Origin: Bacteroidota bacterium | GTDB taxonomy: Bacteria > Bacteroidota > Ignavibacteria > UBA10030 > UBA6906 | Direction of reading: 5' to 3' | Assembly (NCBI GenBank): GCA_030835135.1 | Contig: JAUQWO010000088.1 | Span: 1 to 64,000, forward strand | Length of the DNA stretch: 64,000 nucleotides | In this document: positions 53,329 through 61,561 of the stretch, piece by piece | Position numbering within the stretch: position 1 is the stretch's first letter | Layout of the letters: each line of letters begins with the position of its first letter | Position numbers and translations under genes: made by a program | Notes under the pieces: model-generated | The model's input: the letters and a program-made list of their open reading frames with translations, nothing else | What the model was told of the DNA's origin: nothing | Database searches by the model: none

Positions 53329-54527
53329 TCCGCAGATATCTCATCTTCTTTGTCGTCGTGGTGGCGGCCTTGGTGACCGCCGTTGCCTACCGCCCGCTGG
53401 AGCGGACGGAGTGGCCGGAGAACAATGATAGCAAGAACCTGAAGTTCTCGCACAAGCTCCATATCGAAGGTGCCTCGGTGGCATGCGAGAATTGCCATCC
53501 CGCCGGGAACAGCACCAAGCCGTCCGACTCCCTTCGCCCTACGCACGACAATTGCACCTCGTGCCACGAAGAGCAGCTCGGCGGCGAATGCGGCTTCTGT
53601 CACGTGGACCCGGAGAACATCCAGGCGGCACCGGTCGTTGACCGCACGCTGGTGTTCTCGCACAAGGCGCACCTGGCCATGAAGAATGTGGAGTGCACGA
53701 CATGCCACAAGGGGTTGGATGGCGCCGAGTTCGCGTCCGCGGCCAATATGCCGTCCATGGAGACATGTGCCACCTGCCATGATGAGCGCCAGGCCACCAA
53801 CCAGTGCGAAGCATGTCACACGGACCTGCACGCACTGGTTCCGCCCGATCATCTCGAGGCCGGGTTCAAGAAGAGCCATCGTGAGCTGACCCGGCTCGGC
53901 GGGCTGGAGGCGAGTTGCTCCACCTGTCACACGCAATCGTTCTGTGCGGAGTGCCATGACGGTGCGGCGCTGATGCGGTTCGGCAAGGGCGCTTGGATGG
54001 CCGACCCCACGCCGCGCGTCTTCCCGGGCAACCGGTCGGGGACGCAGACGATCCAGATGGTCCACGACCTGAACTACCGGTTCACGCATGGTATCGATGC
54101 GAAGAGCAAGAGTTCGGAGTGTTACACGTGTCACTCCGCGCAGGAGTTCTGCTCGGAATGCCACGAGACCGGAGACAATATCACCTCCCATGGCGCCAAG
54201 CCGGCGTGGCACCTGGGTGCCGGCTTTACGACGCTCGGTGTGGGTTCGGGTGGCGGGCGGCATGCGCAGCTTGCGCGCCGCGACATCGAGAGCTGTGTGG
54301 CGTGCCATGATGCGCAGGGAGGCGATCCGGTGTGCATCACATGCCATGTGGATGCCGATGGTATCCGCGGTACGGATCCGCGCACGCATGCTGCAGGCTA
54401 CATGAAGGGCGAGCACGGCCCATGGCATGAGAACGCGGGAGCGACCTGTTACAACTGTCATACTGATCTGAACGCCAGGCCGGACGGCACACAGGGACGG
54501 AATTTCTGCGGGTACTGTCATGGCTAA
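53325..54527 (+). CDS. 14-haem cytochrome c
   Basis: 400 aa. N-terminal hydrophobic helix (YLIFFVVVVAALVTAVAY), an uncleaved anchor or signal. 14 CXXCH sites from CENCH to CGYCH, of which CAECH, CSECH, CEACH and CGFCH lie in closely spaced pairs (CSTCHTQSFCAECH, CYTCHSAQEFCSECH). Start overlaps the porin stop (ATGA), so both are made together. It may sit in the porin, as MtrA-like cytochromes do, or link periplasm to the barrel. Confidence 0.85.
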   Translation: MIRRYLIFFVVVVAALVTAVAYRPLERTEWPENNDSKNLKFSHKLHIEGASVACENCHPAGNSTKPSDSLRPTHDNCTSCHEEQLGGECGFCHVDPENIQAAPVVDRTLVFSHKAHLAMKNVECTTCHKGLDGAEFASAANMPSMETCATCHDERQATNQCEACHTDLHALVPPDHLEAGFKKSHRELTRLGGLEASCSTCHTQSFCAECHDGAALMRFGKGAWMADPTPRVFPGNRSGTQTIQMVHDLNYRFTHGIDAKSKSSECYTCHSAQEFCSECHETGDNITSHGAKPAWHLGAGFTTLGVGSGGGRHAQLARRDIESCVACHDAQGGDPVCITCHVDADGIRGTDPRTHAAGYMKGEHGPWHENAGATCYNCHTDLNARPDGTQGRNFCGYCHG

Positions 54528-54540
54528 GAAGGATGACGCG

Positions 54541-55941
54541 ATGAAGACTCCTCTGTTCCGCCGCACCGTTGCGGCCCTCACGCTCGCAGGTGCTGCGCTG
54601 GTGCTCGGTTCCTGCAGTGAACTCAAGACCGATCTCCCGGCGCCCGCGGCAGAGAAGGGCGTGCATGAGATCGGTTGGAATGATCCGACGACCACTGCCT
54701 TTCATGGCAAGGTACTGAAAGCCGGTTCGTACGACTTCGATGCCTGTGTCACGTGCCATGCGAGAGCGCTGAACGGCGGTACCAGCAAGACCTCGTGCTA
54801 TGCGTGTCACACCTCGTATCCTCACAAGGTCGGGTGGTCCGACACTTCGGCGACGCAGTTCCATGGCAAATTCCTCCGTCTGAGCATGGGGACGCTGGCG
54901 GATTGCGCGACGTGCCACGGGGCGAACTACACCGGTGGTACCAGCGGGAGATCCTGCTTCACCTGTCATGCGTCGTACCCGCACAAGACCGGATGGACGG
55001 GGACCGTACCTGCGACGTCACACGGCGGATATCTGCAGGGCAAGAACTGGAACCTGACGGAATGTGCCGGATGCCACGGCGCGGATTTCAAGGGTGGCAG
55101 CAGCGGGAAATCGTGCTTTGCCTGTCACTCGGCCTATCCGCACTCGGAATTCACCCTGGCCGGCGGTCATGCGGCGTGGCTGTATACCAAGGGCTATCCG
55201 TTGACGCAGTGCAAGACATGCCACGGTGCAACGTATGACGGCGGTGCGGTTGTTTCGAAGTCCTGCATGACGTCCGGCTGCCACGTGGATGCCGGTGGCG
55301 TGAAGAAGACGCCGGAAGCGTGCAACACGTGTCACGGACAGTTCCGCGCAGTCGCGTCGGATATTCCGACCGCTGCGCCTCCGAAGAGCGTCCTGGGCGA
55401 TTCGCTGGCATCGCAGCACAGTGTGGGCGCGCACCAGAAGCATCTGGTCGCGGGTGCCCTCGGCAGGGATGTGAAATGTGTGGAGTGCCACACGGTACCG
55501 GCCACGGCATTCGCATCCGGTCACATCGATACGCAGTTGCCGGCAGAGGTGGTGTTCAACGATACGCTCGCGAAGCTGGCGACGGCCAACGGCACGTACC
55601 ATCCCGTGCCGGCATACGTCACCGCGACCTACAAGTGCAACAACACCTATTGCCACGGCAATTGGAAGGCGCTCCGGTCGACGGCGCCGGAGGCGTACCT
55701 GTTCGCCTATGCGGACAGTGTGATCGAAGGGGCGAATTACGCACCGGCGTGGAACGGACCCACGACGGAGGCGGCATGTGGCACCTGCCACGGTCTCCCG
55801 CCGAAGGGTCACCTGGCGGCCTCGCTCCAGATCTGCGCCAACTGCCATACCGGCGTGGTGAACGGCTCGGGCGTGATCATCGATAAGACCAAGCATATCA
55901 ACGGGAAGATCGATGTGTTTGGGACGCAAAGGCCCTTTTAG
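54541..55941 (+). CDS. 13-haem lipoprotein cytochrome with CX4CH sites
   Basis: 466 aa from ATG 54541 (AAGAAGGA before it). Lipobox LVLGSC near residue 22. Eleven CXXCH and two CX4CH sites (CMTSGCH, CNNTYCH). Residues about 40-215 are four copies of a 45-residue two-haem unit: HGK..., CXXCH, GGTS..SC..CH, SYPHKxGW. The C-terminal part with CNNTYCHGNW and later CGTCHGLPPKGH matches the CxxxxCH/CXXCH domain known from Geobacter cytochromes such as the OmcB group. An outer-surface terminal cytochrome is likely. Confidence 0.82.
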   Translation: MKTPLFRRTVAALTLAGAALVLGSCSELKTDLPAPAAEKGVHEIGWNDPTTTAFHGKVLKAGSYDFDACVTCHARALNGGTSKTSCYACHTSYPHKVGWSDTSATQFHGKFLRLSMGTLADCATCHGANYTGGTSGRSCFTCHASYPHKTGWTGTVPATSHGGYLQGKNWNLTECAGCHGADFKGGSSGKSCFACHSAYPHSEFTLAGGHAAWLYTKGYPLTQCKTCHGATYDGGAVVSKSCMTSGCHVDAGGVKKTPEACNTCHGQFRAVASDIPTAAPPKSVLGDSLASQHSVGAHQKHLVAGALGRDVKCVECHTVPATAFASGHIDTQLPAEVVFNDTLAKLATANGTYHPVPAYVTATYKCNNTYCHGNWKALRSTAPEAYLFAYADSVIEGANYAPAWNGPTTEAACGTCHGLPPKGHLAASLQICANCHTGVVNGSGVIIDKTKHINGKIDVFGTQRPF

Positions 55942-55986
55942 AGAAGGCAGGGGGTAGAGGGACAAGGGCTGATAAGCGGCTGGTAT

Positions 55987-56024
55987 GCAGAAGAGCGAGG
56001 GTCATTCCTCGCTCTTCTGCTTTT
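55987..56024 (+). terminator. Terminator of the cytochrome cluster
   Basis: gcagaagagcgagg/cctcgctcttctgc: perfect 14-bp stem, 6-base loop, then TTTT. The clearest intrinsic terminator in the window. Confidence 0.88.
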
Positions 56025-56196
56025 AGAATGCCCCGGGGGGAATTGCCTCCTTTCCCCTGGCCATTGTGATCCCCGTCGTTTCTATCTTCTGCAAAGACAT
56101 TCCCACGGATTGGAATCCAAACTGCCATTTTCAGGCCCGTCCGGGGGTAAATTTGGGTTTAAACCATTTAAAAGGGGGTCCGGAACCGCTTCCCGA

Positions 56197-56211
56197 TGGC
56201 ACGCATGTTGA
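56197..56211 (+). promoter_or_regulatory. Sigma54-type promoter of the CcmF gene
   Basis: TGGCAC-gcatg-TTGA, with GG-N10-GA spacing, 37 bases before the ATG. Same variant -12 box as the uspA and cytochrome elements. Confidence 0.62.
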
Positions 56212-56248
56212 CCCGTAAAAAGGGTCACCACGTACTATCGGAGTTGGA

Positions 56249-58474
56249 ATGACCGTTCTTGGACAAGTTGCACTGATCTGTGCCGGAGTGATGTCGCTCG
56301 GGGCCGCCGTCGGCTATGCGCGCGTCTCGCCTGATCGCCCTGGTACCCTCGCTCTCCCCCGCATGTTGATGGCGGTCAGCACCACCTTCGTGGTCCTCGC
56401 ATCAGCGATCCTCACAGCACTCATCCTCTCGCACGATTTCTCCAATGGGTACGTGTACGGTTACAGCGACCGTTCACTGCCATTGCATTTCCTACTGTCC
56501 ACGTTCTACGCCGGACAGGAAGGAAGCTTTCTGTTCTGGATCCTGTGCTCGTCGCTCATCGCCGTTGTGCTGTCATCGTACAGCCGCAAGCGGGACACGG
56601 AACGCGAAGTGATGACGGTGTTCCTGATCGTCCAGGCGATGCTGATCATCCTGGCCATATTCAAATCGCCGTTCTACTCGATCTGGTCGATGCATCCGGA
56701 GTTGCCGGTCGGACAGCTTCCCGAGGACGGGCACGGACTGAATCCGTTGCTGCAGAATTTCTGGATGGCCATCCATCCGCCGGTCCTGTTCGTCGGTTTC
56801 GCGCTGATGGGTGTCCCGTTCAGTCAGGCCATCGGGGGTCTGTGGAAGCGGCGGCCCCTGATCCTCAGTGAGCAGGGGTTAGGGTGGACGCTCCTTGCGG
56901 TGAGCGTGCTCGGGCTCGGGATCATGCTTGGTGCCTACTGGGCATACGGCGTGCTCGGATGGGGTGGGTACTGGGGATGGGATCCTGTCGAGAATTCCTC
57001 GCTCGTGCCGTGGCTCACCGCGACCGCGATGATCCACACGCTTGTCGCGCAGCGCCGGACCGGCAAGTATCTCAAGACCAATCTTGCCCTGGCGATCGCG
57101 TCGTTCCTTTTCGTGGTGTACAGCACGTTCCTGACCCGGAGCGGCATCCTTGGCGATGCCTCGGTGCACGCGTTCACGGATCCCGGGGCGACGGTCTACT
57201 GGCTTCTTCTGTCCATTCTGGTCCTTGTGGCGGGTGCCGGTGTGTTCTTCGTCGTGTGGCGTCTTGGAGACCTGAAGGGCGAACCGGGCCATCCTGGCTG
57301 GCTCACGCGCGAGGCGTTGCTAGCGGCCGGTGCGATCGCATTGCTTCTGAGCGCGACGGTCATTGTTTTCGGTACCAGTCTGCCGATCTTTTCGACGACA
57401 CGCGTTGAGCCTTCGTTCTATGACAGCACCAACCTTCCGGTCGCGATCATCATGGTGTTGCTCATCGGGATCAGTCTCTCGACCCAATGGGAGGAGCAGG
57501 ACCCGGTGTTCACTGTCCGCCGGATGTGGCGCCCCCTGCTGGCGGCGGTGCTCGCCATGGTCCCATGCGTGGTCCTCGGGATGCGCGACATCGCGACCGG
57601 GGCTCTCGTGTTCGCTTCGTTCTTCGCGGCCTTCGTGAACATCGAACATGGGGCCAGGATCATCGTTGGCGATCCCCTGTTCCTCGGGGGCAAGCTCGCG
57701 CACCTCGGCATTGCGGTGTTCTTCCTGGGGGTGGTTGGGAGTGGAACGTACAACAGCAAGCAGCAGGTGGTCATGCCGCGCGGCACGGCAGTGGAAGCTC
57801 TCGGGCACACCCTGACCTACACCGGATTCACCGTGACCCCGGACCAGAAATACGTACTCGACGTCCGGGCGGAGCGTTCCGGGACGTCGTTCGTGCTCCA
57901 CCCCGTCATGTTCAGTGCCGGTGATCAGGGGATCATGCGCAATCCGGACATTGTTTCGCACCTGACCTCCGATTTCTATCTCTCTCCGCTGGGGCTTGAG
58001 CCACCGGAGGAGGGCGCGGCACCCGTGGAGCTCACGCTCGAGAAGGGCCAGATGCACGATGTGCAGGGTGTGACGGTGACCTTCGCCGGGTTCATGATGG
58101 GGAGTCATATGGGGGAGGGCATGTCGGAGCAGGAGGCGATGGCCGGTGTGGGCGCCAGTCTGCTCATTCAGAAGGATGGGCAGACGGAAGCGATCGGTCC
58201 GCGGTTGATCCCCTCCGCTGACGGCGCGCAGCATCCCGGTGTGCCATCGAAGTTGCTGGGTGGTGAGGTGCAGCTGCTCACCATGGATATCAGCATGGGC
58301 GAGGGCCCGTCCACGATCACGATCGGGATCCTGCGTCCCGGAGAGCATGCGGCAAAACCCGATGTGCTGATCGGGGAAGCGAGTATCAAGCCGTTCATTG
58401 GCCTCGTGTGGGCGGGGACGGTGTTGATGATGATCGGATTTGCGTTGGCCATAGTGAAACGATGGAGGGACTAG
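56249..58474 (+). CDS. ccmF: CcmF/CcsA-type cytochrome c haem lyase
   Basis: 741 aa, about 14-15 membrane helices. The haem-handling tryptophan-rich motif WGGYWGWDPVENSSLVPWL is at about residue 240, preceded by FYAGQEGSFLFW. The C-terminal 200 residues form the periplasmic domain. Attaches haem to CXXCH of apocytochromes, so it suits the cluster just upstream. No ccmE, ccmH or ccsB gene is next to it; those must be elsewhere. Own sigma54-type promoter. Confidence 0.9.
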   Translation: MTVLGQVALICAGVMSLGAAVGYARVSPDRPGTLALPRMLMAVSTTFVVLASAILTALILSHDFSNGYVYGYSDRSLPLHFLLSTFYAGQEGSFLFWILCSSLIAVVLSSYSRKRDTEREVMTVFLIVQAMLIILAIFKSPFYSIWSMHPELPVGQLPEDGHGLNPLLQNFWMAIHPPVLFVGFALMGVPFSQAIGGLWKRRPLILSEQGLGWTLLAVSVLGLGIMLGAYWAYGVLGWGGYWGWDPVENSSLVPWLTATAMIHTLVAQRRTGKYLKTNLALAIASFLFVVYSTFLTRSGILGDASVHAFTDPGATVYWLLLSILVLVAGAGVFFVVWRLGDLKGEPGHPGWLTREALLAAGAIALLLSATVIVFGTSLPIFSTTRVEPSFYDSTNLPVAIIMVLLIGISLSTQWEEQDPVFTVRRMWRPLLAAVLAMVPCVVLGMRDIATGALVFASFFAAFVNIEHGARIIVGDPLFLGGKLAHLGIAVFFLGVVGSGTYNSKQQVVMPRGTAVEALGHTLTYTGFTVTPDQKYVLDVRAERSGTSFVLHPVMFSAGDQGIMRNPDIVSHLTSDFYLSPLGLEPPEEGAAPVELTLEKGQMHDVQGVTVTFAGFMMGSHMGEGMSEQEAMAGVGASLLIQKDGQTEAIGPRLIPSADGAQHPGVPSKLLGGEVQLLTMDISMGEGPSTITIGILRPGEHAAKPDVLIGEASIKPFIGLVWAGTVLMMIGFALAIVKRWRD

Positions 58475-58476
58475 GG

Positions 58477-58734
58477 ATGGACACAGCGACGACGCGTCGG
58501 CTGCCGAACAATGTGAACGGCAAATTCTACACCACGGAAGAATGCGACGGGTGTGCGTACTGCGCCTCCATCGCTCCCGAGAATTTTGATTTTGAGAAAG
58601 AGACCAATACGTATTATGTGGCGCGCCAGCCCCGCTCCTCCGAGGAGGAGGAGTATATGCGGGAAGCAGCGGAAGATTGTCCGGTGGATGCGATCTGCAT
58701 CACCGGCGAGCAGGCCCTGCACGGAGCTGCCTGA
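58477..58734 (+). CDS. Small [4Fe-4S] ferredoxin
   Basis: 85 aa from ATG 58477, with GGAGGG before it and 2 bases after the ccmF stop. Four Cys ligands for one cluster: ECDGCAYCASIAP and later AEDCPVDAIC, as in single-cluster ferredoxins of the Fer4_15-type. May serve the 2-oxoacid:ferredoxin oxidoreductase encoded 1.4 kb on. Confidence 0.85.
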   Translation: MDTATTRRLPNNVNGKFYTTEECDGCAYCASIAPENFDFEKETNTYYVARQPRSSEEEEYMREAAEDCPVDAICITGEQALHGAA

Positions 58735-58797
58735 GTCCGGATCCCGGCGGGATCGAACACACCGTCATTCACGCTGCGCGGTTCAAGGAAGAATGCA

Positions 58798-60126
58798 ATG
58801 GAGAACACTCACGACAAGGCTGCGGCCCCGGGTGACCGGCCGCATTCGGTGGAAGCGCATCTGATCTATGGACAGATGGACGATCCGCTGTGGGACTACA
58901 GCCATCATCTTCTCCCCCCGATGTCGTCGTCCGCGACCTTCCGTCTGGATAGTGCCCAGCGCGGTGCGCAGGGGTTCATGGAATTCGCGCATACGACCGA
59001 TGAAGTGCAGGTCCGGAGCAAGGCCCCGATCTACATCTACGACCGGCTCGGCGAACCGAACAAGGACATGCTGGAGCAAAACCTCGCCTATGCGGAAGGC
59101 GGCGATGTCGCGGTCACGTTCGCCAGTGGCATGGCAGCGATCGCGGGCGTGCTGGGCATGCTCACGGGATCCGGCAGCGAGGTCGTTGCCCACAAGGTGC
59201 TGTATGGATGCACCTATTCGCTCCTCACGAACTGGTATCCCCGCCTCAAGATCGGCGTGAAATTCGTCGACTTCAGCAACCCCGCCGAGGTCGCGGCGGC
59301 GATCACGAAGAACACCCGCGTGCTGTACATGGAATCTCCCGTCAACCCCACGATGCGGCTTGTCGATCTGCAGGCGATCGCGAAGATCGCGCGGGAGGCG
59401 AACGTGGGGCGGGCCCAGGAGGACAGGGTGTACACGGTCGTGGACAGCACGTTCGCATCGCCGTTCTGCCAGCGGCCGATCTCGCATGGCATCGATTTCG
59501 TGGTGCATTCGCTGACGAAGGCGATCGGTGGATTCGGTACCGACATTGGCGGCGTGGTGATCGGTCCCCGCTGGAGCCACGACATGCTGATGTTGTACCG
59601 CAAGGATTTCGGAGGTGTCTTGTCTTCCAAGGCGGCCTGGCCCGTGCTGGTCGTGGGTCTTCCCTCGCTCGCCGTGCGCATGCGGCAGATGCAGACGACC
59701 GCGCAGCAGGTGGCGGAGTTCCTGGAACAACGGCCCGAGATCGAGCGAGTGCTGTATCCGGGACTCCCGTCGTTCCCGCAGGCGGAGCTTGCGCGGCGGC
59801 AGATGGTGGACTTCGATGGCGCGTTTGCGCCAGGGTCCATGGTGTATTTTGTAATGAAGGGTGCTTCGGCCCATGATGCACTGACGCGCGCCGAACGGTT
59901 CATCAATCATATTGCCCGGTCGGCCTATTGCATCACGCTCGCCGTGAGTCTCGGGAACATCCGGACGCTGATCGAGCATCCGGGATCCATGACCCATTCG
60001 GCGATACCCGCGGATGAGCAGGTGGGAAAGGGGCTGGACCCCGGCGGTATTCGTCTGGCACCGGGACTTGAAAAACCCGCTGATATCATCAGAGATCTTG
60101 CGGCGTCACTGGACGCCATGGCGTGA
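58798..60126 (+). CDS. Cys/Met-metabolism PLP enzyme (methionine gamma-lyase-like)
   Basis: 442 aa, fold-type I. PLP Lys in VHSLTKAIGGFGTDIGG; substrate and cofactor motifs are VTFASGMAAIAGVL, YMESPVNPTMRL, VVDSTFASPF and LAVSLGNIRTLIEHPGSMTH. Longer than usual because of an inserted stretch after the PTMRLVDLQ strand (about residues 200-210). Could be methionine gamma-lyase, cystathionine gamma-lyase or O-acylhomoserine sulfhydrylase. The 2-oxoacid oxidoreductase genes right after favour a lyase that yields 2-oxobutyrate, but this is inference. Confidence 0.8.
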   Translation: MENTHDKAAAPGDRPHSVEAHLIYGQMDDPLWDYSHHLLPPMSSSATFRLDSAQRGAQGFMEFAHTTDEVQVRSKAPIYIYDRLGEPNKDMLEQNLAYAEGGDVAVTFASGMAAIAGVLGMLTGSGSEVVAHKVLYGCTYSLLTNWYPRLKIGVKFVDFSNPAEVAAAITKNTRVLYMESPVNPTMRLVDLQAIAKIAREANVGRAQEDRVYTVVDSTFASPFCQRPISHGIDFVVHSLTKAIGGFGTDIGGVVIGPRWSHDMLMLYRKDFGGVLSSKAAWPVLVVGLPSLAVRMRQMQTTAQQVAEFLEQRPEIERVLYPGLPSFPQAELARRQMVDFDGAFAPGSMVYFVMKGASAHDALTRAERFINHIARSAYCITLAVSLGNIRTLIEHPGSMTHSAIPADEQVGKGLDPGGIRLAPGLEKPADIIRDLAASLDAMA

Positions 60127-60178
60127 GCAGGCCGGGAGGTCTGCGTGGACTGAACACAGAACGCAAGGAGTGGAGCCG

Positions 60179-60469
60179 ATGGCAAAAGGCAAAGTGAAGT
60201 TCGACATCGAGACCTGCAAAGGGTGCGAGCTCTGCATCGAGGCCTGTCCGCAGGACAGCATCAAGCTCTCCGAGAACATCAATGCGCAGGGATATCATTA
60301 CGCCGTGCTCGTGCAGGACAATTGCACCGGCTGCACGAATTGCGCACTGGTATGCCCTGATGCCGTCATCACCGTGTACCGCGAGACCAGGAAGGCGAAG
60401 GTGCCTGTGGCGAGGATCACGAACGTGACGGAGAATATCACCGTGACTCTGACCGACGAAAGGAAATGA
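60179..60469 (+). CDS. 2-oxoacid:ferredoxin oxidoreductase, delta (ferredoxin) subunit
   Basis: 96 aa from ATG 60179 with AAGGAG upstream; the ORF track start is much too early. Two [4Fe-4S] motifs: CKGCELCIEACP and CTGCTNCALVCP. Takes electrons from the catalytic subunits. Overlaps the alpha subunit gene by 4 bases (ATGA). Confidence 0.92.
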   Translation: MAKGKVKFDIETCKGCELCIEACPQDSIKLSENINAQGYHYAVLVQDNCTGCTNCALVCPDAVITVYRETRKAKVPVARITNVTENITVTLTDERK

Positions 60470-61560
60470 CCGTGGGTGACGTTCGGTTGATGAAAGGAAA
60501 TGAGGCGTTGGCCGAGGCAGCGATCCGGGCCGGATGCCAGGCCTATTTCGGCTATCCCATCACTCCTCAGTCCGAAGTGCTTGAATACCTCGCCGATGAA
60601 GGACGCAAACGCGGCATGATCGTGCTCCAGGCCGAGAGCGAGGTCGCTTCGATCAATATGGTGTATGGAGCGGCCGGCGCAGGTGCCCGCGTCATGACAT
60701 CTTCCTCCAGTCCGGGCGTGAGCCTGATGATGGAAGGGATCTCGTATATCGCGTGCGCGGAGCTTCCGTGTCTCATCGTGAACGTCAGTCGGGGTGGGCC
60801 CGGCCTCGGGACCATTCAGCCGTCGCAGGGCGACTACTTCCAATCCGTGAAGGGCGGCGGGCATGGCGATTACCGTCTGATCGTTCTTGCGCCGTCGAGC
60901 GTTCAGGAGATGGCGGGATTCGTGTATGACGCCTTCGATCTTGCGGACCGCTACCGGAATCCGGTGATGATCCTGGCGGATGGCGCCCTCGGGCAGATGA
61001 TGGAGAAGGTGGAATTCCCCGCGTACGATCCCGCAGCGCATGCTGTACCCAAGCCATGGGCGACCACGGGCAAACCGGCATCGCGTCCCGCAAATGTGAT
61101 CACGTCGCTGCATATGCTGGCCGAGCAAATGGAAGAGGTGAATCACAAGCTGCAGGCCAAGTACCGCCTCATCGAAGAGCATGAGGTGCGGTATGAGCTC
61201 CTTGCCACGGACGATGCGGACTATCTGATCGTGGCGTTCGGCCTGGCGGCGCGCATTGCCCATCGGGCGGTGCAGGTGGCGCGCGCGCATGGCCACCGGG
61301 TCGGACTGATCCGCCCGATCACGCTCTTCCCGTATCCGCACGCGATCATCCGGTCGCTCGCGGAGCGCATGAAGGGCGTCCTGGTGGTCGAAATGAACGC
61401 CGGACAGATGGTCGAGGATGTGCGTCTCGCGGTGGAGGGCCGAGTGCCGGTGAAGTTCTACGGGCGGATGGGCGGCGTGATCCCCTCGCCCGATGAAGTG
61501 GCGCACGCGGTGGAGCAGATGGTGGGTCAGACATCCGATGTTTCCATGGAGGCGCACTGA
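60466..61560 (+). CDS. vorB: 2-oxoacid:ferredoxin oxidoreductase, alpha subunit (VorB/KorA type)
   Basis: 364 aa. LMKGNEALAEAAIRAGCQ, FGYPITPQSEVLEYL, QAESEVASINMVYGAAGAG, MTSSSSPGVSLMMEGISY and RGGPGLGTIQPSQGDYFQ are the conserved stretches of the VorB type. Oxidises 2-oxoacids (2-oxoisovalerate and relatives) to acyl-CoA with reduced ferredoxin. True substrate range cannot be read by eye; KorA-type 2-oxoglutarate use is the alternative. One gene in the order delta-alpha-beta-gamma. Confidence 0.9.
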   Translation: MTVGDVRLMKGNEALAEAAIRAGCQAYFGYPITPQSEVLEYLADEGRKRGMIVLQAESEVASINMVYGAAGAGARVMTSSSSPGVSLMMEGISYIACAELPCLIVNVSRGGPGLGTIQPSQGDYFQSVKGGGHGDYRLIVLAPSSVQEMAGFVYDAFDLADRYRNPVMILADGALGQMMEKVEFPAYDPAAHAVPKPWATTGKPASRPANVITSLHMLAEQMEEVNHKLQAKYRLIEEHEVRYELLATDDADYLIVAFGLAARIAHRAVQVARAHGHRVGLIRPITLFPYPHAIIRSLAERMKGVLVVEMNAGQMVEDVRLAVEGRVPVKFYGRMGGVIPSPDEVAHAVEQMVGQTSDVSMEAH

Positions 61561-61561
61561 T

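Larger units (their letters stand above)
55942..56248. other. Intergenic control region
   Basis: About 300 bases with a terminator, then AT-richer sequence with palindromes ttggaatccaa (56110-56120) and ggtttaaacc (56156-56165), then the sigma54-type element. No ORF supported. The palindromes could be activator sites. Confidence 0.5.

Noticed and set aside
54655-55290. Repeats in the lipoprotein cytochrome as a CRISPR or DNA repeat
   Set aside because: The periodicity is at protein level (two-haem modules); the DNA has drifted and there are no spacers.
44805-55941. Nitrite or hydroxylamine reductase (NrfA/HAO-type) cluster
   Set aside because: No CXXCK site and no catalytic cytochrome with those hallmarks; NapC-like plus multihaem plus porin fits electron export better.
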